Below are positions 44,304 to 54,479 of a stretch of DNA of 64,000 nt, piece after piece. This DNA comes from Musa acuminata AAA Group (lineage: Eukaryota > Streptophyta > Magnoliopsida > Zingiberales > Musaceae): the NCBI RefSeq assembly GCF_036884655.1, contig NC_088342.1:35406001-35470000 (forward strand), read 5' to 3'. The notes under the pieces were generated by a model. The model did not search any database and had not been told where the DNA came from. It saw nothing but the letters and a program-made list of their open reading frames with translations. Both the position numbers and the translations under genes were made by a program. The stretch's first letter is position 1. Each line of letters starts with the position of its first letter.

Positions 44304-45812
44304 TGTTAGGATCGGAGCGGCACTAAGAGGGGGGGGTGAATTAGTGCAGCGGATTAAAACTTCGGTTTTGATAAATCTTTCGTACGATGAAAAGCAATAT
44401 CAATGGAAACCGATTTTAGAAGCTTGATAACTTATAAACGTATGGAAGCGTAGTAACTAAGTAGAGAAGTTTGCAGTATGTAAATGGCAAGAGTAGGATG
44501 CAAACCAGATAACGCAGCAATTTTTAAAGTGGTTCGGTCAAAATGACCTACATCCACTTGCGAAGCCTTCTTCGAAGAGGCTTCCAACTTCCACTAGCAA
44601 ATTTCTTGTAGGGGAAGGACTAATACCCCTCTTACAACCTTTACAAGTGGTTCACACTCTTACAATTCTTTTCAACAAGATGGGAGGAGGTGAACACTTA
44701 AGCAATATGAAAAACAAGTCTTGCAAAGACTATTCTAAGGCTCTTAACTCAAACTATTGCTTTTCAAAAGGTTGTCATCTCTGTTGAGATTTGAGGGGTA
44801 TTTATAGGCCTCAAGAGGATTCAAATTTGGGCTCCAAAATTTGAATTCTCTTTGGTTCCCGATGCTGGCGGTGCCACCGCCTAGCTCTCGGGTGCTGGGC
44901 GGTGCCACCGCCTATACTATTTCAGCTCACTGGTTGGGCTCCAAAATTTGCCCAAACCAGTCCGAACTAGAGCCCAATTGGCCCCTACTTGGTTTATAGG
45001 ATTAACACCTAATCCTAACCCTAAGTAACATGCTAACTACTAATTTAAAGACATTTTCTAAGCTATTACAAAGTCCGTAAGTCAAGACTTCTTCCGGCGA
45101 GCTTCCGGCGAACTTCCGACGGTTTTCCGATAAACTCTCGGAAACCATTCTATGGACTCCCGGCAAGCTCCTAGACTTCACGAATTGATCTTGACGAGTT
45201 CCAACGAGCTTCTTCAGCAAGCTCCAATCTTTCTCGGCGAGCTCCGCGAACTTCCAACGAACCTTCCGGCGAGCTTCCGAAAAACCCTTCGGCAAGCTCC
45301 CTACTCATTCTCGGCTAGTTCCGACAGCATTCCCGACGAACCTTCGGACTTCCGTCGAACTCTCGAACTCGCAATGAATCCTTCGTGCTTGACTCCGACA
45401 CTTTATTTTGCTTTATGTCTTCATCGTTATCGTAGTTAATCCTGCACACACAAGCTAAAACTCTACTCCGATCTAGATAATTATTACAACGCGAATTGAC
45501 ATTCTGTTGCCCGGCATGTCATTGGTTGGCGCTTCGTCCGATTCTTCGGTGCTTCGTCCGATTCTTCGGTGCATCGTCCTCTCTTGCGGCTTGTTGCCCA
45601 ATCGGCAGTTGACCTCCGCAACCCCGATATCCTTGGCGCAATTTCACTCTCCTTGGCCCGATGCCCGACGTCCGAAGCCTTCTGCCGTCCAATATCTTGA
45701 TGTGATCTCCTCCGGCGCAACGTCAATTCCTCCTGCGTTAACTGTCTAATCCTGATCGAGTAGACCTGCATCACTCAAAATATAGTTAAACATATAAACA
45801 CAATCAATTAGT
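44304..45812 (-). repeat. Family A-type LTR, interrupted by the family B array
   Basis: TGTTAGGATCGGAGCGGCAC start and overall sequence match 739-2322 (diverged). TATA on the minus strand at 44799-44806. Only two or three GC-minisatellite units (about 44865-44920). A 20-bp local duplication (CTTCGTCCGATTCTTCGGTG) lies near 45530-45570. It breaks at CAATCAATTAGT, about 30 bp before the expected GATTCAACA end. Whether it is a solo LTR or the 3' LTR of a full element cannot be told because its end lies past the window. Confidence 0.85.
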
Positions 45813-45826
45813 TGTTAGGATCGAGA

Positions 45827-45854
45827 GCACTAAGAGGGGGGGGTGAATTAGTGC
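45827..45854 (-). other. U5 C-tract hairpin shared by all Sirevirus-type LTRs here
   Basis: GCACTAA and TTAGTGC, a perfect 7-bp inverted repeat, bracket a loop dominated by a run of G (plus) or C (sense) about 15-25 bases from the LTR end. Other copies: 47-81, 755-782, 6884-6911, and near 10652, 12064, 20188, 22132, 25567, 44318, 52039 and 58250. The run length varies from about 7 to 14 while the arms stay constant. Confidence 0.72.
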
Positions 45855-45931
45855 AGCGGAAATCTTACAGCGATTAAAAACCAAAAGCTGCGTTCGTTCA
45901 ATAAAAACAGTTATGATGCAAAAGCTAATTC

Positions 45932-46178
45932 TCAGTTTGTATCTAAGTGCAGTTTGCGTCTAAGCGCAGATTGCGTCTAAGCGCAGTTTGCGTCTAAACA
46001 CAGTTTGCGTCTAAGCGCAGTTTGCGTCTAAGTGCAGATTTACGTCTAAACTCAGATTTACGTCTAAACTCAGATTTACGTCTAAACGCAGTTTTACGTC
46101 TAAACGCAGATTTACGTCTAAACGCAGATTTACGTCTAAACGCAGTTTTACGTCTAGACGCAGATTTACGTCTAAACT
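45932..46178 (-). repeat. 17-18-bp tandem array in family B LTR
   Basis: About 14 imperfect units, alternating 'GCAGTTTGCGTCTAAGC' and 'GCAGATTTACGTCTAAAC' forms. Repeated in LTR2 (about 52144-52390) and LTR3 (about 58355-58601); homologous to the array in the solo LTR at 19806-20090. The Arg-rich peptides it encodes on paper are a by-product. Confidence 0.8.
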
Positions 46179-46939
46179 TTGAAACTCGTTTGTATACTCG
46201 CAGAAGGCAGTATGCAGTTGAAATCAAGACGTAAACGTGAACTGAGATCTGATGATTGTGAGAGGAAAGCCGATTTACGTCTAAATGTTGAAACTCGTTC
46301 GTAAAATTGTAGAGGACAGTTTGCAGTTATCAATAGAATCAAAATGTAGGGGTAAACTGCAAAGAAACTTGTTCGTAAAAGCGCAGAAGACAGTTCTGCA
46401 GAATCAAACGTAAACGTAAACTGTAAAGTACGAAAAACTCGAATTTACGTCTGAATGCAGATTCGGAAGAACAGCACTTAGAACTTGTTCGTGAAAGCGC
46501 AGAGAGCAGTAGTAATGAAGGAGGTTTGCAGTAATGATAACGTGCTAAAAAATAAACGCAAACCAGAGATTTAGAGTGGTTCGGTCAGTCTTGACCTACT
46601 CCACTTTTGGCTTCCTCCACCGACGAGGTCACCGACGTCAACTAGGGGCCTTCCTTCAATAGGCGAAGGCCAAAATGCCCTTTTACAGTTTCTCTCCTTT
46701 TGACAGGCTCAGGAGACAACCTTTACAGACCTTTCTCTCCTCACTTTACAACTGAAAACTTGAAGAACAGAAGGAGGAGACTTAAAGGCTTTACAACACT
46801 TTTGAGCTCTTAGAATCACAGAAAAGATCAAGATTTCGGTGTAGGTCTGTATCTTTTCAGTGCTGAATGGGTGGGGTATTTATAGGCCCCAACCCAATTC
46901 AAATTTGAGCTCAAAACGATCAAATCCCGGAATTCCGGG

Positions 46940-47330
46940 ATCAGGCGGTTGCACCTCTTGACTGGAGAGGTTGCACCGCCTGGCAGAGCTCGAAGACTGA
47001 GCTCAGGCGGATGCACCTCTCTGTCAGGGGTGGTTGCACCTTTCTGCCAGAGCTCGAAGACCGAGCTCAGGCGGTGCATCTCCTGACCAGAGAGGTTGCT
47101 CCTCTCTGCCAGAGCTCGAAGACCGAGCTCGGTGGTTGCACCTCTTGGCAGAGCTCGAAACTTGAGCTCTGGCGGTGCTACCTCTTGACAGAGGAGGTTG
47201 CACCGCCCAGTCTCGCTTGGAGACTGAGCCCTGGGTGGTTGCACCTCTTGGCTGGGGCGGTTGCACCGCCCAGTCTCGCTGGGAGACATAGCCTGGGCGG
47301 TTGCACCTCTTGGCTGGGGCGGTTGCACCT
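46940..47330 (-). repeat. GC minisatellite of family B LTR
   Basis: Units of GGCGGTTGCACC(T/G)CCT type separated by CAGAGCTCGAAGACTGAGCTCA-like spacers that contain GAGCTC palindromes. Upstream of the minus-strand TATA box. Equivalent arrays: about 53152-53542 and 59363-59753. Confidence 0.75.
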
Positions 47331-48267
47331 CTTTCACTATTCCAGCTCACTTGGTTTGGCTCCAAACTTGGTCCAAACCAGTCCGAACTTGGGCCTAATT
47401 GGCCCCTACTTGGGTTATAGGATTAATACCTAATCCTAACCCTAATTAACGTGCTAACTATGAATTTAAAGACATTTTCTAAGCTATTACAAAGTCCGCA
47501 AGTCAAGACATCTTCTGGCGAGCTTCCGGCAAACTTCCGGCGGTCTTCCGATGAACTCTCGGAAACCATTCTGCGGACTCCCGGCAAGCTCCTAGACTTC
47601 ACGATTTGATCTTAGCGAGTTTCAACGAGCTTCGTCGGCAAGCTCCGATCTTTCTCGGCGAGCTCCGCGAACTTCCAACGAACCTTCCGGCGAGCTTCCG
47701 AAAAACCCTTCGGCAAGCTCCCAACTCATTCTCGGCTAGTTCCGGTAGCATTCCCGACGAACCTTCGGACTTCCGTCGAACTCTCGAACTCGCAACAAAT
47801 CCTTCGCGCTTGACTCCAACACTTTGTTTCGCTTTATGTCTTCATCGTTATCATAGTTAATCCTGCACAACAAAACAAAACTTCGATCGAGACAATTAAT
47901 TATAAGCAATTAACCAAGTTGTCCGGCATGTCATTGGTCCCTCGACGCTTCGTCCGATTCTTCGGCGCATCGTCCTTTCCTGCAGCCTATTGCCCAATCG
48001 GCCAGTTGACTCCGCAACTCCGATATCCTTGGCACAATACCCGCTCTTCTTGGCCCGATGCTTGAGTCCACGGCCCGAAGCCTTCTGTCGATACGTCGAC
48101 CGATCCACCGGCCCGACGTCCAATCTTCTGACATGTTCCTCCGGCACAACATGATTTTCCTGCTTTAATTGTCTCATCCTGATCGAGGCATCCTGCGTCA
48201 CTCAAAACGCAGATTAAATCATAAACATATATCAAGTAGTTTCATCATCAAAATATGAGATTCAACA

Positions 48268-50966
48268 ATCTCCCCCTTTTTGATGATGACAACCACTTGA
48301 TGACGGAGTTAAACTTAACTCCCGGAGTTTAAACAAACTCCCCCTATCAATATACCATATTGATAGAACCTTGAATTCAAGTCATTGCAATATTCATCAT
48401 GAATACTTGCAACACGTCAACATGAACATATGCATAAACTTATGCATCACATGTCATGTCATCAACATACTTCTCCCCCTTTGTCATCAACAAAAAGGAG
48501 AAGTACCACAATCAAGTGTTTGTAATATAAGTTCAACTGATTGCATGAAGAACATATTATCAAGTTTTATCATCATGCAGTTTTGAAGCCAAAAAATTTA
48601 GCAAATGTTACATCATGCTTAGAATATTCAGGCTATCAAGTTTTAGATATGCAAGTTTTACAGCATACAAGATAGCACTTTTAGAACTTGCAAGCTAGCA
48701 GTTTTGAGATGTTCAAGAAAGCAACTCTTGCTTCTTGAGATACGCAAATTTGTCAAGTTTTGCTAGATGTGCAAGTTAGCATTTTTGCCTCTTGAGATAG
48801 GCAAGATAGCACATATGCTTCTTTTGAGATAGCAACTTTTCGCTTCTCTTTAGACTACAAGCTAGCAATTTTTACGATATACAAGTTTCGCAATATACAA
48901 GCTAGCAAAAACTTCGAAAGCAAATGCAAGATAACTTTCTTGTGTAGGCTCATGATTATTGCTTCCTATTGTAATGTGCAGGTTGCAAGTCTTGCTTCTT
49001 GAGATATTCAAGATAGTGATTTTCAAGAAGACAATTTTTGCTTCTTGAAATAAGCAAGTTAGCAATCAAGTTTTTGCATCTTCTTGACTTGTGCAAGCTA
49101 GCTATCTCCCCCTTTGTCATTGTCAAAAAGAAAGGAAGAATACAGTTTTGTAGTTCTTTTTCCTTTTACAATGATTTCAAAATCATGACAAAGGATGAAT
49201 AATCAAGTTATGAATGTCAAGACAATTTTTCATCATGAATATTTTATCATTGCATGCATCGTTATCATAGGTTGAAGTATTACATGCATAATTTCATATC
49301 GCCATTCATAATTACATTAATGTTTCAATATAGCAATTTCTTCTCAAAGTGTGTAACTTAGCACTCATAGCATTTTAAATCATGATTTACATCATATGCA
49401 ACACATCACATCATAATTAGAAAGCACAAGTATTGCATGCATAATTGCACATCATAAATGTTTCATATCACGATGGTATCAATTTTGTCAAATTATATCC
49501 TACCATGCATGATCAAAACTTCTCCCCATTTTATCATTGAAAACAAGAAGAAAGTAGGGGATAGAGCATAAAAGTGTTAAATATTTCAATCATTTCAATG
49601 CATCATAGATCAAGTTATGATTCGTGATTCATCATAAAGCAAGTTAGTTTTCAATCATCACATAAGGCATTTAAGGTATTTTTGAATCATAGGAGAATGA
49701 TTAATTTAAGCATACAATGTTTCAATCCAATTCAAGTCATGAATATCAATACTTTCATATTGTGAGTATCAATTCATGAATACCACAGGATATTATTTGT
49801 GACTTCAATTTTGCAAGATCAAGATTATGATTTAGATAAAACTTATTCAAATCAAATCATTAACTTGAAATTCATAATCAAGTCATTAAAATTAATTTCG
49901 AGATTCACAAAATATCATGAAATCATTAATCTCGATCAGATGGGAAAAGCATTTTTTAAGAGATTCTTTTTCATCTAATCATGCCTTAGTCTTTATATGC
50001 CAAATTAAGATAAGCATGAAGGTTCAAGACAAAAGACAAAGAAATCTTGTTATTTCTATATTATGAAATATATGATATCAAGGCTCATGATTCATTTGAA
50101 AAGATATAGTACAAAGAGCAACTTGAAACATTATTATCAAGATCACATTTTAAAATATTCCAAGTTTTAAGATATTAATATGACACTTCATTGAATTCTA
50201 AGAAATCAAAAGACAAGTTGCATTTCATTTGAAGAACTCCTTTTTGATAAGCATAATGAACGATCTTGATTTATAACGAGCTTCATGTTATAATTATCAA
50301 GATCATGATTTTAATACTTATTCTCTTTAGCAATGAATCACAAAAGCACTTTATTTTTGCATAAGAAATCTCATTGTATTATGATTTATAAATTCTTTTT
50401 CTGCACATGAATCATAGGAGATATGTATGTGAAACAAATCTTTGCAAGCAAAAATACTATCATTCATATTTCAAGATGGAATTTATAAGCAGGGATCATT
50501 TCATCAAATCTATTTTAGAAAATTATTTTTCATAAGTGTATGAGTAAATCCGATTGTTAGGATACCACTTGTTAAGTGAATCCGAAAATGAAATTAACAC
50601 TTTCATATATTCAGACATGATTTTTGCTATAGATTTTGAATTTAAATCATGAAGATCAAACAAGCTCATGATCATGAATAACTTAAAATCTCATGCATAA
50701 AATTGTTAATCATTGTATCATAACCATTTAATATTATTATGCATTACTTTAAATCAAACGTGATTTCATTCAACAATGTTAATCAAACATGATACACATC
50801 ATTACTTCTTAACCATGATTTCATATTTTCAATCAAAATAATTTTGTTTGTTTAATATGCAATATTATCATTACTAGATCATAATTTTGTAATTTTTTTT
50901 TTTTTAACATGTAATTTTCAAGAAAATTAATTCTAAACTAAAAAAGAAAACTACATCATGAAAGCA
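48268..50966 (-). other. Untranslated 3' internal region, family B unit 1
   Basis: Purine tract at 48268-48283; further tracts near 48338, 48474 and 49106. Inverted repeats GGAGTTAA/TTAACTCC-like (about 48305-48322), GGAGTTT/AAACTCC (about 48325-48342) and CTTCTCC/GGAGAAG (about 48471-48504). Degenerate 'GCTTCTTGAGATAGGCAAGA' array about 48600-49110, homologous to 2590-3140. Then about 1.8 kb of AT-rich sequence with no gene and a poly-T run near 50890. Confidence 0.7.
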
Positions 50967-51974
50967 TCAAGTAATTTCAAAATAAACCAAAGGCATTACC
51001 TCAACGTTGTAGGCTGTTAAGGCGTAGTTTGCCGCCTCGCTTTTGTTGATTTTTTCTTCGTCTTCGGAGGAGCTCGATTCATCCCAATTTTTGTTCTTCT
51101 TCTTGTGTTTAAAGCAAATAGTTCCATTCTTTTTGCTTTTTAATTTTCGTTTCATTTGTAGTTTAAGTTCACCATCACTTGAGCTTATGCTCGAGTGGTC
51201 TTCAAATGTTCTATGTCCCAAATCCTTCCTGTTCTTTGGAAGGTTGTTTTGTTCATCATTGTCCTCATCACTTGAGTCATCGCTCAAGTGGCATTCATTC
51301 GTCCAGAGTTCCAAATCCTTCCTGTTCTTTGGAAGGTGATTGTGTTCAACATGTTCATCATGTGCATTGTGCACCATTTCATATGTCATCAATGAACCAA
51401 TTAGTTCTTTAAGTGGTAAGTTGTTTAGGTTTTTAGCTTCTTGAATAGCAGTTACTTTTGAATCCCAAGTTTTAGAAAGTGAGCGCAAAACTTTGTTAAC
51501 GAGTTCAAAATCCGAAAAGCTTTTACCAAGTGATTTTAAACCATTGACGACATCCGTAAAACGGGTGTACATGTCAACAACGGTTTCGCTTGGTTTCATA
51601 TGAAAAAGCTCGAAATCATGCAGTAAAATATTAACTTTCGAGTCTTTGACTCTACTAGTTCCCTCGTGCGTGATTTCAAGAGTGCGCCAAATATCGAAAG
51701 CCGTTTCGCACAAAGAAACCCGATTGAACTCATTTTTGTCCAAAGCGCAAAATAAGGCATTCATAGCCTTTGCGTTTAAAGAAAAATACTTCTTCTCCAA
51801 ATCCGACCATTCGTTCATCGGTTTGGAGGGAAGTTGAAAACCGTTTTCAACAATATTCCATAAATCCAGATTCAGAGAAATCAAGAAAACTCTCATTCGA
51901 GTTTTGCAATAAGTGTAGTCCAATCCGTTAAAGAACGGTGGACGAACAACCGATAAGCCCTCTTGAAGAGCCAT
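50967..51974 (-). CDS. Gag of family B unit 1, lacking zinc knuckle
   Basis: 335 codons, intact; start MALQEGLSVV at 51974, about 37 bp after the primer site (an upstream in-frame ATG lies inside the LTR). Capsid-type domain residues about 10-195. The Trp of the family's YTxWKTRMR motif is Cys here (YTYCKTRMR). Compared with family A Gag, the segment around LPKNRKDL is present twice (NHLPKNRKDLELW and NNLPKNRKDLGHR), with acidic DDSSDEDNDEQ between. The knuckle is reduced to 'CFKHKKKNKNW' before SSSSEDEE, the same loss as in family A. Expected to assemble particles in the cytoplasm; packaging in trans is inference. Confidence 0.84.
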   Translation of the reverse strand: MALQEGLSVVRPPFFNGLDYTYCKTRMRVFLISLNLDLWNIVENGFQLPSKPMNEWSDLEKKYFSLNAKAMNALFCALDKNEFNRVSLCETAFDIWRTLEITHEGTSRVKDSKVNILLHDFELFHMKPSETVVDMYTRFTDVVNGLKSLGKSFSDFELVNKVLRSLSKTWDSKVTAIQEAKNLNNLPLKELIGSLMTYEMVHNAHDEHVEHNHLPKNRKDLELWTNECHLSDDSSDEDNDEQNNLPKNRKDLGHRTFEDHSSISSSDGELKLQMKRKLKSKKNGTICFKHKKKNKNWDESSSSEDEEKINKSEAANYALTAYNVEVMPLVYFEIT

Positions 51975-52010
51975 TTCTCTCGGGTGTAAATCCGAAATGA
52001 GAAATACCCC

Positions 52011-52024
52011 GCTCTGATACCAAT
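52011..52024 (-). promoter_or_regulatory. Primer-binding site, family B unit 1
   Basis: Minus-strand ATTGGTATCAGAGC after the LTR2 end. Unit 2 has the same at 58222-58235. Confidence 0.9.
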
Positions 52025-54479
52025 TGTTAGGATCGAGAGCACTAAGAGGGGGGGGGTGAATTAGTGCAGCGGAAATCTTACAGCGATTAAAAACCAAAAG
52101 CTGCGTTCGTTCAATAAAAACAGTTATGATGCAAAAGCTAATTCTCAGTTTGTATCTAAGTGCAGTTTGCGTCTAAGCGCAGATTGCGTCTAAGCGCAGT
52201 TTGCGTCTAAACACAGTTTGCGTCTAAGCGTAGTTTGCGTCTAAGTGCAGATTTACGTCTAAACTCAGATTTACGTCTAAACTCAGATTTACGTCTAAAC
52301 GCAGTTTTACGTCTAAACGCAGATTTACGTCTAAACGCAGATTTACGTCTAAACGCAGTTTTACGTCTAGACGCAGATTTACGTCTAAACTTTGAAACTC
52401 GTTTGTATACTCGCAGAAGGCAGTATGCAGTTGAAATCAAGACGTAAACGTGAACTGAGATCTGATGATTGTGAGAGGAAAGCCGATTTACGTCTAAATG
52501 TTGAAACTCGTTCGTAAAATTGTAGAGGACAGTTTGCAGTTATCAATAGAATCAAAATGTAGGTGTAAACTGCAAAGAAACTTGTTCGTAAAAGCGCAGA
52601 AGACAGTTCTGCAGAATCAAACGTAAACGTAAACTGTAAAGTACGAAAAACTCGAATTTACGTCTGAATGCAGATTCGGAAGAACAGCACATAGAACTTG
52701 TTCGTGAAAGCGCAGAGAGCAGTAGTAATGAAGGAGGTTTGCAGTAATGATAACGTGCTCAAAAATAAACGCAAACCAGAGATTTAGAGTGGTTCGGTCA
52801 GTCTTGACCTACTCCACTTTTGGCTTCCTCGACCGACGAGGTCACCGACGTCAACTAGGGGCCTTCCTTCAATAGGCGAAGGCCAAACTGCCCTTTTACA
52901 GTTTCTCTCCTTTTGACAGGCTCAGGAGACAACCTTTACAGACCTTTCTCTCCTCACTTTACAACTGAAAACTGAAGAACAGAAGGAGGAGACTTAAAGG
53001 CTTTACAACACTTTTGAGCTCTTAGAATCACAGAAAAGATCAAGATTTCGGTGTAGGTCTGTATCTTTTCAGTGCTGAATGGGTGGGGTATTTATAGGCC
53101 CCAACCCAATTCAAATTTCGAGCTCAAAACGATCAAATCCCGGAATTCCGGGATCAGGCGGTTGCACCTCTTGACTGGAGAGGTTGCACCGCCTGGCAGA
53201 GCTCGAAGACTGAGCTCAGGCGGATGCACCTCTCTGTCAGGGGTGGTTGCACCTTTCTGCCAGAGCTCGAAGACCGAGCTCAGGCGGTGCATCTCCTGAC
53301 CAGAGAGGTTGCTCCTCTCTGCCAAAGCTCGAAGACCGAGCTCGGTGGTTGCACCTCTTGGCAGAGCTCGAAACTTGAGCTCTGCGGTGCTACCTCTTGA
53401 CAGAGGAGGTTGCACCGCCCAGTCTCGCTTGGAGACTGAGCCCTGGGCGGTTGCACCTCTTGGTTGGGGCGGTTGCACCGCCCAGTCTCGCTGGGAGACA
53501 TAGCCTGGGCGGTTGCACCTCTTGGCTGGGGCGGTTGCACCTCTTTCACTATTCCAGCTCACTTGGTTTGGCTCCAAACTTGGTCCAAACCAGTCCGAAC
53601 TTGGGCCTAATTGGCCCCTACTTGGGTTATAGGATTAATACCTAATCCTAACCCTAATTAACGTGCTAACTATGAATTTAAAGACATTTTCTAAGCTATT
53701 ACAAAGTCCGCAAGTCAAGACATCTTCTGGCGAGCTTCCGGCAAACTTCCGGCGGTCTTCCGATGAACTCTCGGAAACCATTCTGCGGACTCCCGGCAAG
53801 CTCCTAGACTTCACGATTTGATCTTAGCGAGTTTCAACGAGCTTCGTCGGCAAGCTCCGATCTTTCTCGGCGAGCTCCGCGAACTTCCAACGAACCTTCC
53901 GGCGAGCTTCCGAAAAACCCTTCGGCAAGCTCCCAACTCATTCTCGGCTAGTTCCGGTAGCATTCCCGACGAACCTTCGGACTTCCGTCGAACTCTCGAA
54001 CTCGCAACAAATCCTTCGCGCTTGACTCCAACACTTTGTTTCGCTTTATGTCTTCATCGTTATCATAGTTAATCCTGCACAACAAAACAAAACTTCGATC
54101 GAGACAATTAATCATAAGCAATTAACCAAGTTGTCCGGCATGTCATTGGTCCCTCGACGCTTCGTCCGATTCTTCGGCGCATCGTCCTTTCCTGCAGCCT
54201 ATTGCCCAATCGGCCAGTTGACTCCGCAACTCCGATATCCATGGCACAATACCCGCTCTTCTTGGCCCGATGCCTGAGTCCACGGCCCGAAGCCTTCTGT
54301 CGATACGTCGACCGATCCACCGGCCCGACGTCCAATCTTCTGACATGTTCCTCCGGCACAACATGATTTTCCTGCTTTAATTGTCTCATCCTGATCGAGG
54401 CATCCTGTGTCACTCAAAACGCAGATTAAATCATAAACATATATCAAGTAGTTTCATCATCAAAATACGAGATTCAACA
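52025..54479 (-). repeat. Family B LTR, copy 2 (shared by units 1 and 2)
   Basis: 2455 bp. Serves as 5' LTR for unit 1 and 3' LTR for unit 2. TATA on the minus strand 53089-53096. Looks identical to LTR3 over every part I compared, but differs from LTR1 by roughly 17 substitutions and indels. Confidence 0.92.

Larger units (their letters stand above)
45813..48267 (-). repeat. Family B LTR, copy 1
   Basis: U5 hairpin 45827-45854, a 17-18-bp tandem array (CAGATTTACGTCTAAACG type) at about 45932-46178, TATA on the minus strand 46877-46884, GC minisatellite about 46940-47330, U3 repeats to the GATTCAACA end. Confidence 0.9.

Noticed and set aside
44304..45812. Complete family A element at the right edge
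   Set aside because: Only one LTR is visible and its far end is displaced by the array, so solo LTR and full element cannot be told apart here.
45932..46178. CRISPR-like spaced repeats
   Set aside because: Units are head-to-tail with no unique spacers, lie inside an LTR, and the window is plant nuclear DNA.
45994..46227. Arg/Lys-rich repeat peptide (RRKSAFRRK...) resembling a cationic peptide, and its opposite-strand twin
   Set aside because: Pure by-product of the 17-18-bp tandem array in family B LTRs; open in several frames and on both strands.
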